Assembly (NCBI GenBank): GCA_032209605.1
Contig: JASFXZ010000027.1
Location: 7,273,372-7,337,371 of the forward strand
Length of the DNA: 64,000 bases
Direction: 5' to 3'
Source: Mactromeris polynyma
Taxonomy: Eukaryota > Mollusca > Bivalvia > Venerida > Mactridae
Shown here: positions 22,336 through 32,563 of the stretch, piece by piece
Numbering within the stretch: the stretch's first letter is position 1
How the letters are laid out: the number at the start of each line of letters is the position of its first letter
Notes under the pieces: generated by a model
The model's input: only the letters and a program-made list of their open reading frames with translations
What the model was told of the DNA's origin: nothing
Databases searched by the model: none
Position numbers and translations under genes: made by a program

Positions 22336-22867
22336 AAAAAACAACCAAACATTCTGCATATAGATGAAGTAACATTACAAAGGCAAAAATATTTTTTATT
22401 TCTCAGAAGTAATTTCATAAAATTAAAAAAAAAAATTGACATTTGGTACTACAAAAGTGACAACTAGTTCAATAGTTGCGTTTTAATGACGTCAAGTATT
22501 TATGGTACAATATTTACCAGGCATTTATGAATATTCTAGCAAATCTTTAAATTTTCATCTACGAAATATAAAGAATGAGTTTCAATAGACATACAAGAAA
22601 TGCATTGATGCAAAGCATCCAAGGGCGCCGCAAAACTGGTGCACAATGTTTTGGAATAGCGTAATGGCGGAAAAATGTTTTGGAATAGTCCATTTTCATA
22701 CTATCATTGGCGTGTATTTCCTTTTAAACACCGTAACTTGCATAAATATCCACGTTACAAGTACCAATGTGTTAATATTGATATAAGTAAATTGAAAATG
22801 AAGATTTTTATAATTATTTTTTTATTATTTTATCTTCGACACCTAACACACATGCTTGACTTATTTT
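22336..22867. other. No gene recognised
   Basis: AT-rich sequence. No exon or repeat supported. Confidence 0.5.
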
Positions 22868-24140
22868 AAATATAGCCTACAGAGTATGCAATCTTGAGTC
22901 GCACATATCTCCAAAAGAATATGAGGCAGATTCATAAAACTTTACAGGAATGGTCACAAGCATGTGTTATTTTGCACCTGTGTATTCATTTTTGGGTGAG
23001 CCCAGTAAGTGCAAATTTATGACTAGGGATGTCAATATTCGGTTATTTTACTAACTAGGTAACTGTTTAATTTTCCAAACAGTTAGCCGGTTAACCGAAC
23101 ATGACATTCGTGACGTGTTTCGTATTTTGCAGTGTATATTTTTACCAGGACACCGGTAAACTAGACTTATTTTCTGACGTTAGAACTAGTTTGAATAGTG
23201 TTTTATTTCTGCTAAGTACCGAACATAAATCATAAAAACAAAAAGAAATATCAATCAGTTTGATTATATTTAAGAAAATATCATTTTTATTTCAAACATT
23301 ATAATATGATATTTGACATTTAATTTAACAGACAGTTACAATCTATTTGAATACAACAATATTAAAAAAATCTTTTTTGTCTGTCTATTTATATATGGCT
23401 AATTCTCAAACACCCAAACGACAGTTAAATGACCTTTTCATTAAATATGTGTAGCAAATGCATACGTGTCAAACTGTTAGTTATGGATTATCGATTTTGC
23501 ACCTCTTAAGTATCGGTTTCACACCTTTCAGGAGTGTGTAGAGATTGTTACTACCGATATCTTGCTATATTGTTTTTCGATTTTTCCCAAAATGAAAAGT
23601 AGATATTTTTCAAAAATATTAACGATTAACCGGACAGTGATTTTACTAACCGATAATCGCATGTTCGAACGTTTAAACGGTTAACCGATGAATCGTTTAC
23701 ATCCATACTTATGACCCTTCACTTTTTCAAAATTTAGCATACAGAGCGTGCAATTTTGTTTCGCGCATATCCCGAACAATATATCAGCTACACTCACAAA
23801 ACTGTACAGGAATGTTCACCAGCATGTGTAGTTGTGCACCTAGGGTTTCATGTATACAGAGCATGCAATCTTGTGTGGTGTGTATCTCCAAAAGTATTGG
23901 ACCCTGAGTCATAAAACTTTACAGGAATGTTCACAAGCATGTGCAGTTGTGTACCTGGGGTGTATAATTACGCCCAGTTAGTGCAAAGTTATGGCCCTTG
24001 ACTTATCACCATAATCAGCACAGTTGTTCACTTGGTAATTTTAATACCCATTCACAAACTATGAGCAGAATAATAGCATTTGCTTTTGTGACAAAGGCTG
24101 CAATAGATGCCCCATCTGTGTCCTATGGACAAATTTCTAG
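22868..24140 (+). repeat. Dispersed repeat family A (~176-bp units), split by an hAT-like MITE
   Basis: Units share GCAATCTTG(A/T)GT, ATATCTCCAAAAG(A/T)AT, CATAAAACTTTACAGGAATG, AGCATGTG, AGTAAGTGCAAAGTTATG and CCCTTGACTTA. The copy continues 3' through TTGTTCACTTGGTAATTTTA and CACAAACTATGAGCAGAATA to CATCTGTGTCCTATGGACAA ATTTCTAGTTT. The same order and 3' end occur at 58925-59575. 23024-23707 is a later insertion inside one unit. Confidence 0.8.
23024..23707. mobile_element. hAT-like MITE (684 bp) with 8-bp target duplication
   Basis: Ends are TAGGGATGTCAA on the left and, reversed, TATGGATGTAAA on the right, with GGTTAACCG-type subterminal motifs on both sides. Flanks read TTTATGAC at 23016-23023 and CTTATGAC at 23708-23715, an 8-bp target duplication with one mismatch. 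The interrupted host repeat (AGTTATGACCCTT) is explained by removing the element. An 8-bp duplication is a hallmark of the hAT superfamily. It has no transposase ORF. Confidence 0.85.
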
Positions 24141-24226
24141 TTTATGGAATACTTCCATAAAATACAGATGTTAAGTATCTTTAAAGAAACATTGTCTCTG
24201 TCACAAGTTGTTGCATGTGATAGTTT

Positions 24227-24390
24227 GTTAAACCAGTGTCAAGCAGCATCCACAGCTCCACCATCAGCTCCACCATCAGTCTGTGTTATGTTAAACCAGT
24301 GTCAAGCAGCATCCATCAGCTCCACCATCAGTCTGTGTTATGTTAAACCAGTGTCAAGCAGCATCCACAGCTCCACCATCAGTCAGTGTT
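24227..24390 (+). repeat. Short tandem repeat, three copies of a 51-63-bp unit
   Basis: The unit begins GTTAAACCAGTGTCAAGCAG CATCCA and contains CAGCTCCACCATCAG. The first copy has the inner CAGCTCCACCAT doubled. The reading frame through it is repetitive and not a gene. Confidence 0.85.
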
Positions 24391-24695
24391 TGTTCAACTG
24401 TCTAAACAGGCTTAAAGGATTGAGAACCTTGTCTTAGTCTGGCAATTTTGGCAATTTTTTATAGTTGTGTATTCAAATGATATGTTGTTTCTATTGACCT
24501 TGGTTGATTATTAACCCAAGCTGTGAAGTGGGCCCTACTTTTCCCTACTTTTTTCTACTGTTTCTTGAAAGACCCCTACTAACTCTACTTTTTTCAAAAA
24601 AAGGAGGCATTAACTCCTGATATTTTTTTCACCTGCATAAAACACGGAGGCCTATATAATCATTGAGAATGTACAGTGCGGTGAATTTTGCTTGG
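24391..24695. other. No gene recognised
   Basis: Spacer with CCTACTTTT-type low-complexity text near 24530-24600. Nothing supported. Confidence 0.45.
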
Positions 24696-24806
24696 AGACG
24701 AGCAAATTGGCTCTTGTTGATAATTTATTCATGGGAATCTGGTTAGGTCAACTGGCCTCAGTATATAAAAAATTGTTGAAAAACAGCATAAACCTGATGA
24801 AGCAAA
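24696..24806 (+). mobile_element. Fragment of a mollusc-type SINE 3' domain
   Basis: CTGGTTAGGTCAACTGGCCT, AGTATATAAA, TTGTTGAAAAACAGCATAAA and CCTGATGAAGCAAATCATGA align with the better copy at 57344-57496. Diverged and lacking any promoter-bearing head. Confidence 0.55.
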
Positions 24807-25799
24807 TCATGACATTGTATTATTAGCAGCTTATAACTGTGTATGTTCAGTTAGCCAAACCAATGTCCCTTTGTATCCAGCTACCATGAAGCAATAACTT
24901 CTACATCTACAAGCAACAGACAATTTCTACCGAATTCTCTGCCTAGCTAGTTTGTGGAAAAGCTAGATAGATCCCTACTTAATCACAAAAGACTGTGGAC
25001 TGATGCAAGACTTCAACAAAACACCCACTTATATTTTGTATATTCCCTATAGTTGCATTAGGTGTATGTATGTCTATGACCTAAGCAGTCAACGTGGAAT
25101 GTCATTGGAAATCTTTACAGTATCTCAATAACAGTTATAGACATTTCTAATAATTATTTTAGATCGAATTAGGCATTATCTTATTTTCCTGGAGTGATTA
25201 TCACTCATTTTGTCTGTAACTGCATTATGTCAATTAATGGGCTTTCCTAGAGGGGAAGTAGCTATTCTAGACTGTTACAGTGATTAATGCTGTTGGAAAA
25301 TTGGGTAATAAATTCACCTTGGTGTGCGTCATGCAGTCGTTTTGATTGTTATCAGCGAGAAAACACTATAAAATCCTGTTACCAAATGATGCATAAATTT
25401 AATTTGTATTTATAAACTTGCATTTATACTGCTGCATTCATCTTTGTTACAAGATAATATGTAGTAACTCTGTTTTGTAGACAGACATTTTTTATAATAC
25501 TGGGGATGGGTTCAAAAACCACCATAACTTCTACTAAACAAGGTGATGCAGACAAGATGGGTATTACATGATAATGCCAATGTACTACACAAATATTTAA
25601 ACAAATTTATATGATCAACCAATTCAATGTCATTTTTAAAAGATGTTGTTTGTGATCCAGATCTTTTTGTTGGTTTGTACATCCTGCTTTGGTTTTGTGG
25701 TGAGAAGCATTGTCCATATATAAAACTTCTCCCATTTGTATACACCCTAGGCCGTAACTATAGTTTTGACTATACAACTCTTATCGAATACAAAGCCCA
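24807..25799. other. No gene recognised
   Basis: No exon or repeat partner recognised. The ORF at 25512-25745 has no domain signal. Confidence 0.5.
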
Positions 25800-26100
25800 A
25801 TAACTATTGGGAGTAAACATATTGTTTTTGCTTGGGTTTTCTGTCTGTCTGTTTGTCACAAGTCGTGTCCTCTCCATAACTTTTGATCCGCTTGAAGGAT
25901 TTTGAAATCACTTGCCACAAATGTTCACCATATTGAGACATTGTGCAGAATGCATGTTTTTGCTGGCTCAGTTGAGGGTTATAGTCAGACTTAGAGATCA
26001 AAGGTCAAATGTTTGCTCCATATCTCTTGAACCCCTTGAAGGATTTTGAAATAGCTTGAATTAAATGTCCATGATATTGAGACCTTGTGCCACTTCTATG
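25800..26100. repeat. Dispersed repeat with internal ~165-bp duplication
   Basis: CTTGAAGGATTTTGAAAT occurs near 25892 and again at 26035, each preceded by a 'TCCATAACTTTTGAT' or 'TCCATATCTCTTGAA' phrase and followed by CAT.ATATTGAGAC. Two tandem half-units are thus visible. Non-coding. Confidence 0.55.
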
Positions 26101-26149
26101 GCATGAGCAAAATTCACACTTGACAGCAAAAAGGAAGATTTCAGGCATT

Positions 26150-26425
26150 ACATTGGATGGCTTTCTTGGCTGATTCCATGGTGTATTTCATCCATTCTAC
26201 CCTTTCCCACATATTGTCCCACTAAATTCTCCATGGTTAATTTTGATGGTCGCCAGACCACTCCTTGCTCCCCTATTTCTAACAAGTTCTCCCTTGCACC
26301 TCCTCGAATGCTAATGTTTTGCAGATTGTTGTTTCCTGGCAGTTTGTGTGGGTAGGCATTGTCTTATGGGTCTGTGCCGTTCCTCCACTGTGACTATCCC
26401 TCTTAATATTCCTGTACACCAATAA
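26150..26425 (+). repeat. Dispersed repeat R3 (3'-end type)
   Basis: Shares CTTGCACCTCCTCGAATGCT AATGTTTTGCAGATTGTTGT and GTAGGCATTGTCTTATG with copies at 30725, 39175, 40850 and 46155. The copy at 30725-30985 lies just downstream of an RT-like pseudogene, which suggests R3 is the 3' end of that retroelement family. Confidence 0.75.
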
Positions 26426-27409
26426 TTATGAAAGTATCAACAAAATGTGGTGGTATATAAACAGCTGTGGCACCCATTGGGGGCATTTGTTTGACATACT
26501 TACTGAATCATCAAGAATGTCATGACCATTACCCACAGCTTAAGTACATTCCATTCATTCATTGTTTTGTCCCCTTTGAAGTTACCTAGTGTTCCACTAT
26601 TGGTTCCATCAAAACCTGCCATCCTTCCTTCCTGAAACATGTCATAACTCATATAAATCTAGGACTTATAAGGGCATCTTTATCATACACCTGGCTAATC
26701 AAAGTCAGTTTTTCTGGTGAGCACACAAACACAATTAGCTCATACTTCAGTTCTGTTGTCTCTAATGTAGAACATGTATGGGGGTGATAAATCATGTTAT
26801 AATTTTGATGACATCAATAATTATTTAAACCATACACGTAATACCAATTGACATTTATGCATAGTTTTTTTTATAAGGGGCTTTGGGAAAAAAGAATGAA
26901 AAAGATCATATGGTCGCAGCACCTTTCTGCCTTTATGTTGCTATGGTGACAATAAATTACAAGAGCAAAGTGATTTAAATAATGTTTGTCTTAGGTTACA
27001 TTTTGATACCATTGTAAGATTTCAGGATGAAAACCGAAAAGCCAATGTCAGTATTGGAAAATTTTGAACCCCTCTCCTGGTATTAGTTGTTTAGCATTGC
27101 AATGGTTTAGTGTGCAGTAAATAAGATAAGCAGCTGTAATGGATTTCACCTTTTGGATAGAGATTTGAAGATTCAGGTACATGACACATGAGTCAGGAGC
27201 TTACAAAGTTGTTGTGGCTTCTGTTTGGATTGATTTCCAGTCTGTCCACTGGATGTCCACTGGATGTAGAACTAGTGATTCTACTTTTAAATAACTTGGT
27301 ACATTTATATGATAAGTGGTTATAATTGTATTAGTGGTGGATAAACCTTATTATAATGCTTTAAATGAAGTTGATATGTCAAGAAGTGCTCATGGTGAGC
27401 TATTAGGAT
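26426..27409. other. No gene recognised
   Basis: No exon, repeat partner or RNA feature was supported. Confidence 0.5.
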
Positions 27410-28035
27410 CATTGACTGTCCCATAGTCATGTGTCGTCTGTTATCCGTCAACATTTTCTTTAAACAAATTGCCTCCTAAATGATTTAATGGATTTGGTCC
27501 AAACTTCACAGGATTTATCTTGAGGTTGACCTCATTCAAAGTTGCATTAATTGTTGCAGTCTGCTGCATAAATAGGTCACAGGAGTTAAACATATATTTT
27601 AAAAGTGAAAACATCTTGATGTCTTAAACTACAAGGCCTAGAGCTTATGTATATGGTCCTTTTACAGGATTGTATAAATTGTTAAGCTCTGTCAAAAACC
27701 ATAGTCATAAGGGGTGGCATTGTTGTAAATGGTGGAAATTATAAACGATATCTCCTCCTAAACCACTAAATACATTTCAACCTAATTTCGCAGGAATGAT
27801 CTTTAGGTGGTCCTGTTTCAAGATTATATAAAACAGATGGAATAACATGTCACACAAGACCAATTGCCTACCTTGAAAATCAGGGTCACATTTTATTAAG
27901 TTGTATCTAACCTGTGTGTAAAACTTTTTGCAAACAACAGTTTTGAAGTAACCCAGACCAATTTATTGGTACAGTATAGGCCAAAATGACAATGTTACTC
28001 GGGTGAGTGATATTAGGCCATCATGGCACTTTTGT
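27410..28035 (+). repeat. Dispersed repeat C (ends AGGCCATCATGGC)
   Basis: Begins near GTCGTCTGTTATCCGTCAAC and contains two similar blocks with CTCCTAAA...TTCACAGGA(T/A)T and TTCGCAGGAATGATC. It closes with CGGGTGAGTGATATTAGGCC ATCATGGC. The close is the same as in 37790-38345 (GTTAGCGATATAAGGCCATC TTGGCCC). I recognise this style from mollusc genomes. Non-coding. Confidence 0.65.
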
Positions 28036-28570
28036 TATTCACAACTTTTCATGGTTATTTTTCAAATGTTTTAATGAATAATATGTAGACCCCCCCCCCC
28101 CAAAATAAATTGAACTGGGGCCATTTTCAGTAGTTAAGGTAGGGCTATGCAAACAATTTGTTAGGGATGGCCTAAATAAACATGTGGCCTGGACATAATA
28201 TGCTCTGGGACTTGCTGGAGGATGTGTCTAATAGCTTTGTGGGTTTATATTGATTCTGTGGATTATAATGAACTACAAGTATTTAACATTCACAGCTTTA
28301 TGAAGCAGCGACAGACTGGGCGCAATTAATGAATTCTTTGCCCTGTATTTTGTCTCCATCTCGATGTCCTAGAATATTAAGTAAGAAATGTAGTAGTGGA
28401 TTGTCAATTGGTGAGTCTGAGATGCTGTCTTATTAAAAACAATTTCAGGAACTAATTCTTTTTGTCTTCAAAATGTCTAGTTGTTTAAGCTACTAGGAAT
28501 TGGGAGAACAGCACTGTGACAGAAAAGTATGCCATAAATTAACCCCAAAAATGTGACATAGATATTTCTC
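28036..28570. other. No gene recognised
   Basis: Contains a run of C at about 28091-28101. Nothing else supported. Confidence 0.5.
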
Positions 28571-28769
28571 AAAAGGTTTAGGAAATATAACACGGTCTAC
28601 TTAATACTCAGTTCTACTGTGACTTACTTAAATCTAGTCTTGTTAAACTCCAAGTATTACAAGATGCTTTCATTTTTCAAACACTTAAAGATTAAACAAG
28701 ACTAGATTTAAGTAAGCCACTGTAGAATTAAGTATTAAGTAGACTTGTGCTTTATTTCCTAAAAGAAAA
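28571..28769. mobile_element. Short hairpin-type element (~200 bp)
   Basis: Left arm 28571-28650 (GGTTTAGGAAATATAACACG, GTCTACTTAATACT, TTACTTAAATCTAGTCTTGT) pairs with right arm 28690-28769 (ACAAGACTAGATTTAAGTAA, AGTATTAAGTAGAC, TTTATTTCCTAAAAG). Arms are about 80 bp with a loop of about 40 bp. No ORF. A palindromic MITE or a recent inverted duplication are both possible. Confidence 0.7.
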
Positions 28770-29725
28770 TAATTTATGTTGACTTGAAGTTCCAAATGCA
28801 GACAAAGTCAGCTCTCTGCTGTAGCAAAAATGACATCACATACCACCTGGTTTCCCCATAGTTTAAAAGGAACAAGTGAACCTGTGATGTACGACTTGCA
28901 CATTATAAAGTAAAACCATTATTGATTGGTTGTACTACTCTGATAATGTTTACAGATCAAAATATCAAACCAATTAGATTAATCTCCAGGTACATCAGAG
29001 TTGTTTAAATAGATGCTTTCATGTTATTTGTTCATTAATGTTGTACATATCTAATTATCGTGTTGTACAAGGAAATAATTTTACTGCTAATCAGATCATT
29101 CACAGACGGCACGAGGGTTGTGAACAATGTTCGTCAGATAATATCGATTTTACTGTACCTTTAGGAATTTCATGTTCCCACCAATGTATTTGAAACAGGT
29201 TTAAAACTAGTCTATGCAGCGATGTAACAGGCAGACGTTTTTACTTGTGCTACTTTAAAACCATATTTAGTATAACAGTAAATTATTTTAACTGAAGTAA
29301 CCATGAATTTAAGCGTGGGTTTATCTACATCATGTGCGGACTTCAATGCAGTTGTCTCCCTTCACGAAGTAACCTTGCAAGCATATCATATTAACATGAT
29401 CAGCACGAGTTAAATACACAACAATTATAGCATTAATTGACATTCCATCCACTAAATGCACGCAAGAATTGATAGGTACCAGCTAACAGAGTGTTCCTGG
29501 CCAATTTCTTTTACAGAATCTCGGTCATGAAACTCTCTAGATTGTTGAACACTCTCACCAACATTTCCTGTAACATAACCAGTGTCTTGTCTGTGATGTT
29601 ATAACCATATCTCATTATTTTAGCCTTATTTCATTTAATGAGATTTTTGTGTAGTATGATCTATTCTGGTTTCAATTAAATTTGAGAAGAGTTGAACCTT
29701 TGATGTAAATGCATTATGTATTATG
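28770..29725. other. No gene recognised
   Basis: No exon or repeat supported. Confidence 0.5.
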
Positions 29726-30180
29726 ATAAGGGATGTCAACGAATGGCAATTTAGGTATTCGAATATTCGGTCAACTTTCCAAACAAATATTCAACCATCC
29801 ATCCTTCATTCATTACGAAGACACCAATTATTTGTTTATCATCACTATTTCTGCTTGCGTACATACTCATAGTTTGCAGTTTGTGCAAGATTTTGTTAAA
29901 GCTTTGTTACCGGCAATGTTAAAACTTTAGTGTTGCTGTTTGCAAAAAGTAAACGAAAGTAAAAGCAAATCGAAATGTCTACATATCTGTCATTGTATTC
30001 CTATCTTCCAAGCAGATCAAAATGTTGAATTATTTGTTGCACCAAACTGTATGTAGGTTGCGGATTATTGGAGTAAAAGTGACCCTAGCCCATGGTATTG
30101 ACTTGTGTTTAGTGTAATGCGCTGATTGCTACAAGTCAATATTTCAATGATAATGCATTTGAAATTCAAAGTTAAACTTT
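29726..30180 (+). mobile_element. hAT-like left end
   Basis: AGGGATGTCAACGAATGGCA followed by GTATTCGAATATTCGG resembles the hAT-like terminus at 23024 (TAGGGATGTCAA). Its likely partner is the sequence at 37312-37450, which repeats TTCGAATATTCGGACATCTG and closes with TGTTACATCCAT. Everything between may be nested insertions. Boundaries are approximate. Confidence 0.45.
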
Positions 30181-30193
30181 AAGCTTATCAATT

Positions 30194-30586
30194 TTGTGCG
30201 AGCTTCACTTTGAGATTATAAACTTCCCCTGGCTCGATAGTGATATTCCTAGGAGTCCAAACTACAGGTTATTTGTATCTCAACTTATACGATATCTGAG
30301 AGTAAATAATAATCTATGGGACTTTAATAAGCGTAATCTTCTACTAACAGGTAAACTTCTAAAACAAGGCTATTGTTATCATAAATTATGTAATACGTTT
30401 CGTAAGTTTTGCCATAAATGTCCCGATATTATTTTAAAATATGGCACTAGTGTCAAATCTATGTTAGGGACAGGAATTACTTAACCCAATTTTCATGGAG
30501 ATCTGTTATATAAAATTCGCAAAATTCATAACAGTTGTTACTTTGATCAGTTATTTGTAAAATTAGTTCAAAAGGAAAGTATATAA
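30194..30586 (+). pseudogene. Decayed C-terminal part of a retroelement reverse-transcriptase protein
   Basis: An open 96-codon frame reads FPWLDSDIPRSPNYRLFVSQ, then LIRYLRV, WDFNKRNLLLTGKLLKQGY and CHKCPDIILKY. After a stop at 30481-30483 the same frame continues GDLLYKIRKIHNSCYFDQLF VKLVQK to a second stop near 30586. The SQLIR...R...DF..R...L..KLL.QGY pattern is that of the region after the RT thumb in Penelope-like and similar RT proteins. The exact clade is not certain. The catalytic RT core, upstream, is missing. The R3 repeat follows 140 bp downstream. A stop inside the conserved part makes this a pseudogene fragment. Confidence 0.55.
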
Positions 30587-30724
30587 TCCTGACATAATGA
30601 GAAAAACTGCAGATAAGATTTTAAGTAAATCAATACTTGATTGATTTTCACCCCTGTTTTTACTGCACGCCGGACACTAATGTTTTGAGACTAAATGAAG
30701 TTATATCTTTAGACCGTACTTGAT

Positions 30725-30985
30725 ATAGCAGGATATGACTGATCACAATGTCTTAAGGGATTATGTTCGGTACTTTGTACTTCCTTCACTGTCCACTTTG
30801 ATTATCCTAGCTATTTCTTATGGTCTGCCAGGCCATTCCTTGTGCCTCTGTTCCTTAACATATGTACCCTTTAACCCCTTCAAGTGCCTAATGTTTTATG
30901 GATTGTTGTTTTCTCGGAGGTCTGCATGGGGAGGCACTGTCTTATGTATGTGGCGTTCCCTGTAGCTACTTATTCTCTCTTTTAA
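30725..30985 (+). repeat. Dispersed repeat R3, downstream of the RT pseudogene
   Basis: TGGTCTGCCAGGCCATTCCT TGTGCCTCTGTTCCTTAACA, then GTGCCTAATGTTTTATGGAT TGTTGTTTTC, then GGTCTGCATGGGGAGGCACT GTCTTATGTATGTGGCGTTC CCTGTAG. This is one of the best R3 copies. Compare 40970-41130. Confidence 0.8.
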
Positions 30986-31127
30986 ACTGATCACTTACGT
31001 TGTAAAAATCCCTGCGATTACTAATAACTACAAATGTCATCACCTAAGGGTTTAATATCTCTCTTGCCCCCAAATATACAACATGACATGTCAATTAACA
31101 CCTGTAGATATTATTTTCACGCCTAAA
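30986..31127. other. Left flank of the DIRS element
   Basis: Unremarkable sequence up to the ATG triplet at 31128-31130, where the DIRS element begins. Confidence 0.5.
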
Positions 31128-31331
31128 ATGGGCCCCCATCCAAGCTTTAGTGCAGGATGGAGGGCATTATTTGAGTAGAGCCGGAGGCTGAGCATGTATA
31201 TATAGCATTCCATTCTGGACGTTTTAAACCCGATCGCCAATTGAAAGGTTTCAAATTTACCATCTGATGACGTCAATACCTGCGCATGTGCCACCTACCA
31301 CCCATAATGCATCAAACCACATGAGATTCAC
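31128..31331. repeat. DIRS left inverted terminal repeat
   Basis: 31128-31192 is the left-specific outer end (ATGGGCCCCCATCCAAGCTT to CCGGAGGCTGAG). 31193-31331 is the reverse complement of 36549-36686, with differences seen at CCCGATCG versus CCCTATCG and at GCATGTGCC versus GCATGCGCC. It contains the palindrome TGACGTCA near 31267, a CRE-like word that also lies in the right repeat and could be promoter-related. Confidence 0.92.
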
Positions 31332-31448
31332 TGTTTAAAGGTATTTTTGTTGCTATAAAACATACATCAAAAGGGAGGGTATACAACATCAATATATCTA
31401 CACCACTTCCATCATACTGTGACTCAGACATATAACACTAAGGGAAGG

Positions 31449-31566
31449 GTATATACATGCTCAGCCTCCGGCTTTACTCAAATAATGCCCTCCATCCTGC
31501 ACTAAAGCTTGGATGGGGGCCCATTATTTTTCGTAAAGCCTTCGGCTTTCACATGTATATATAGCA
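31449..31566. repeat. DIRS internal complementary region
   Basis: 31449-31524 is the reverse complement of 31128-31203 with one clear mismatch (TTTACTC versus TCTACTC). 31522-31566 is the reverse complement of 36672-36716. The two parts meet at CAT, the complement of the ATG found at both element ends. It lies just downstream of the recombinase ORF, the usual DIRS location, and is thought to template completion of the ends during circular replication. Confidence 0.92.
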
Positions 31567-31621
31567 TCTTTAAAGGCAACAAAATTACACTATTCAATGC
31601 ATTACAATTTATTACTCATAA

Positions 31622-32563
31622 TCATACATGAGAAAAAACAGCTTCGTTATAAGACACATCACTCTCCAAATGTCTACAATAAAAAAATTTAAAGTTCTTA
31701 TCTGACTTCCAGTTTCCCTGGGATATAATACTATTTATGCTACAACCCTTACTATAAGCTGCTGAGGAGGAAGCCCCCCTATATGAATGGCCCTTGTAAA
31801 ACGAAGTATCAATACCAGAAAGTTCTAGCACAATTTTGAGCCATCTTGATAATGTACAAGTTGTTACCGCATCAAGTGTTACAAATGAAACAAAAACTTT
31901 ATCACTCTTCCTTTTAGAATATGTCTTCTGAACATAATATAACAAAGTGTGCATAGCACAAATACTTTCGTCTGAATAATGTTCAACCTTCAGCGAATAG
32001 CACTGTCCTGCTTTGGACGTTTTAAGTATTTCATTAAAGGTAAACACCACTGCTTGTTGTTGAACGATCATATTGTTTAAATTTAAGGCACACAAAGTCT
32101 GAGCTCTAGGCGCTGTTGCCAGTGCAACCAAAGCCAAGGTTTTCAATGTCAACATTTTTAACGACAACTCGGATAAAGGCATCAATTTTTGCAAATACCT
32201 CAACACAGTTGACACATTCCATGTCAAAACATATCTAGGTCTTGAGGGTTTACGTCTAAACACACTCTTCATAAAACGCAAAATTAAATCAGTTTCTTTA
32301 CACCAAGAATTTCCAAAGAACTGTAAAGTCTGCATCAACATAGCTTTGTGCAAATTTATAATGGAATATGACTTACCACTTCTAAATAAACAGTACAAAT
32401 AACTTAATACTACCGCTTCAGACGAGTAAAATGGACTGGAAAACCTAATACTATTCCACATACACCACTTTTTCCAAGCACTGCTGTACTGCTTGCTTGT
32501 TCCTTCAGACCATGATTCTGTGATAAATGTTGCAAATTCCTTTGGAATTCCTCTACCCTGCAA
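31622..32563 (-). CDS. DIRS tyrosine recombinase (intact ORF)
   Basis: Integrates the circular DIRS DNA copy by strand exchange through a covalent 3'-phosphotyrosine link. Counted from residue 1 at 32563, the catalytic set is complete: Arg153 in ATAPRAQT, the HxxR box His259-Ser-Tyr-Arg262 in KGHSYRGASS, Trp285 in QGNWKSD and nucleophile Tyr295 in KFFYCRH. The N-terminal SAM-like part includes TSKQYSSAWKKWCMWN near residues 22-37. The first codon given is TTG. The same frame is open upstream into the RT-RNase H ORF (to beyond 32640), so the true start probably lies in that overlap, as is common in DIRS elements. Length (~313 residues or more) is normal. TGA stop at 31622-31624. No break was seen, unlike the RT ORF. 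Confidence 0.92.
   Translation of the reverse strand: MQGRGIPKEFATFITESWSEGTSKQYSSAWKKWCMWNSIRFSSPFYSSEAVVLSYLYCLFRSGKSYSIINLHKAMLMQTLQFFGNSWCKETDLILRFMKSVFRRKPSRPRYVLTWNVSTVLRYLQKLMPLSELSLKMLTLKTLALVALATAPRAQTLCALNLNNMIVQQQAVVFTFNEILKTSKAGQCYSLKVEHYSDESICAMHTLLYYVQKTYSKRKSDKVFVSFVTLDAVTTCTLSRWLKIVLELSGIDTSFYKGHSYRGASSSAAYSKGCSINSIISQGNWKSDKNFKFFYCRHLESDVSYNEAVFSHV

Noticed and set aside
30725..30965. 76-codon ORF (and the related ORFs at 39272, 40817, 40998, 46056) as a gene family
   Set aside because: They are frames through the R3 repeat, differ in frame and length between copies and show no constraint.
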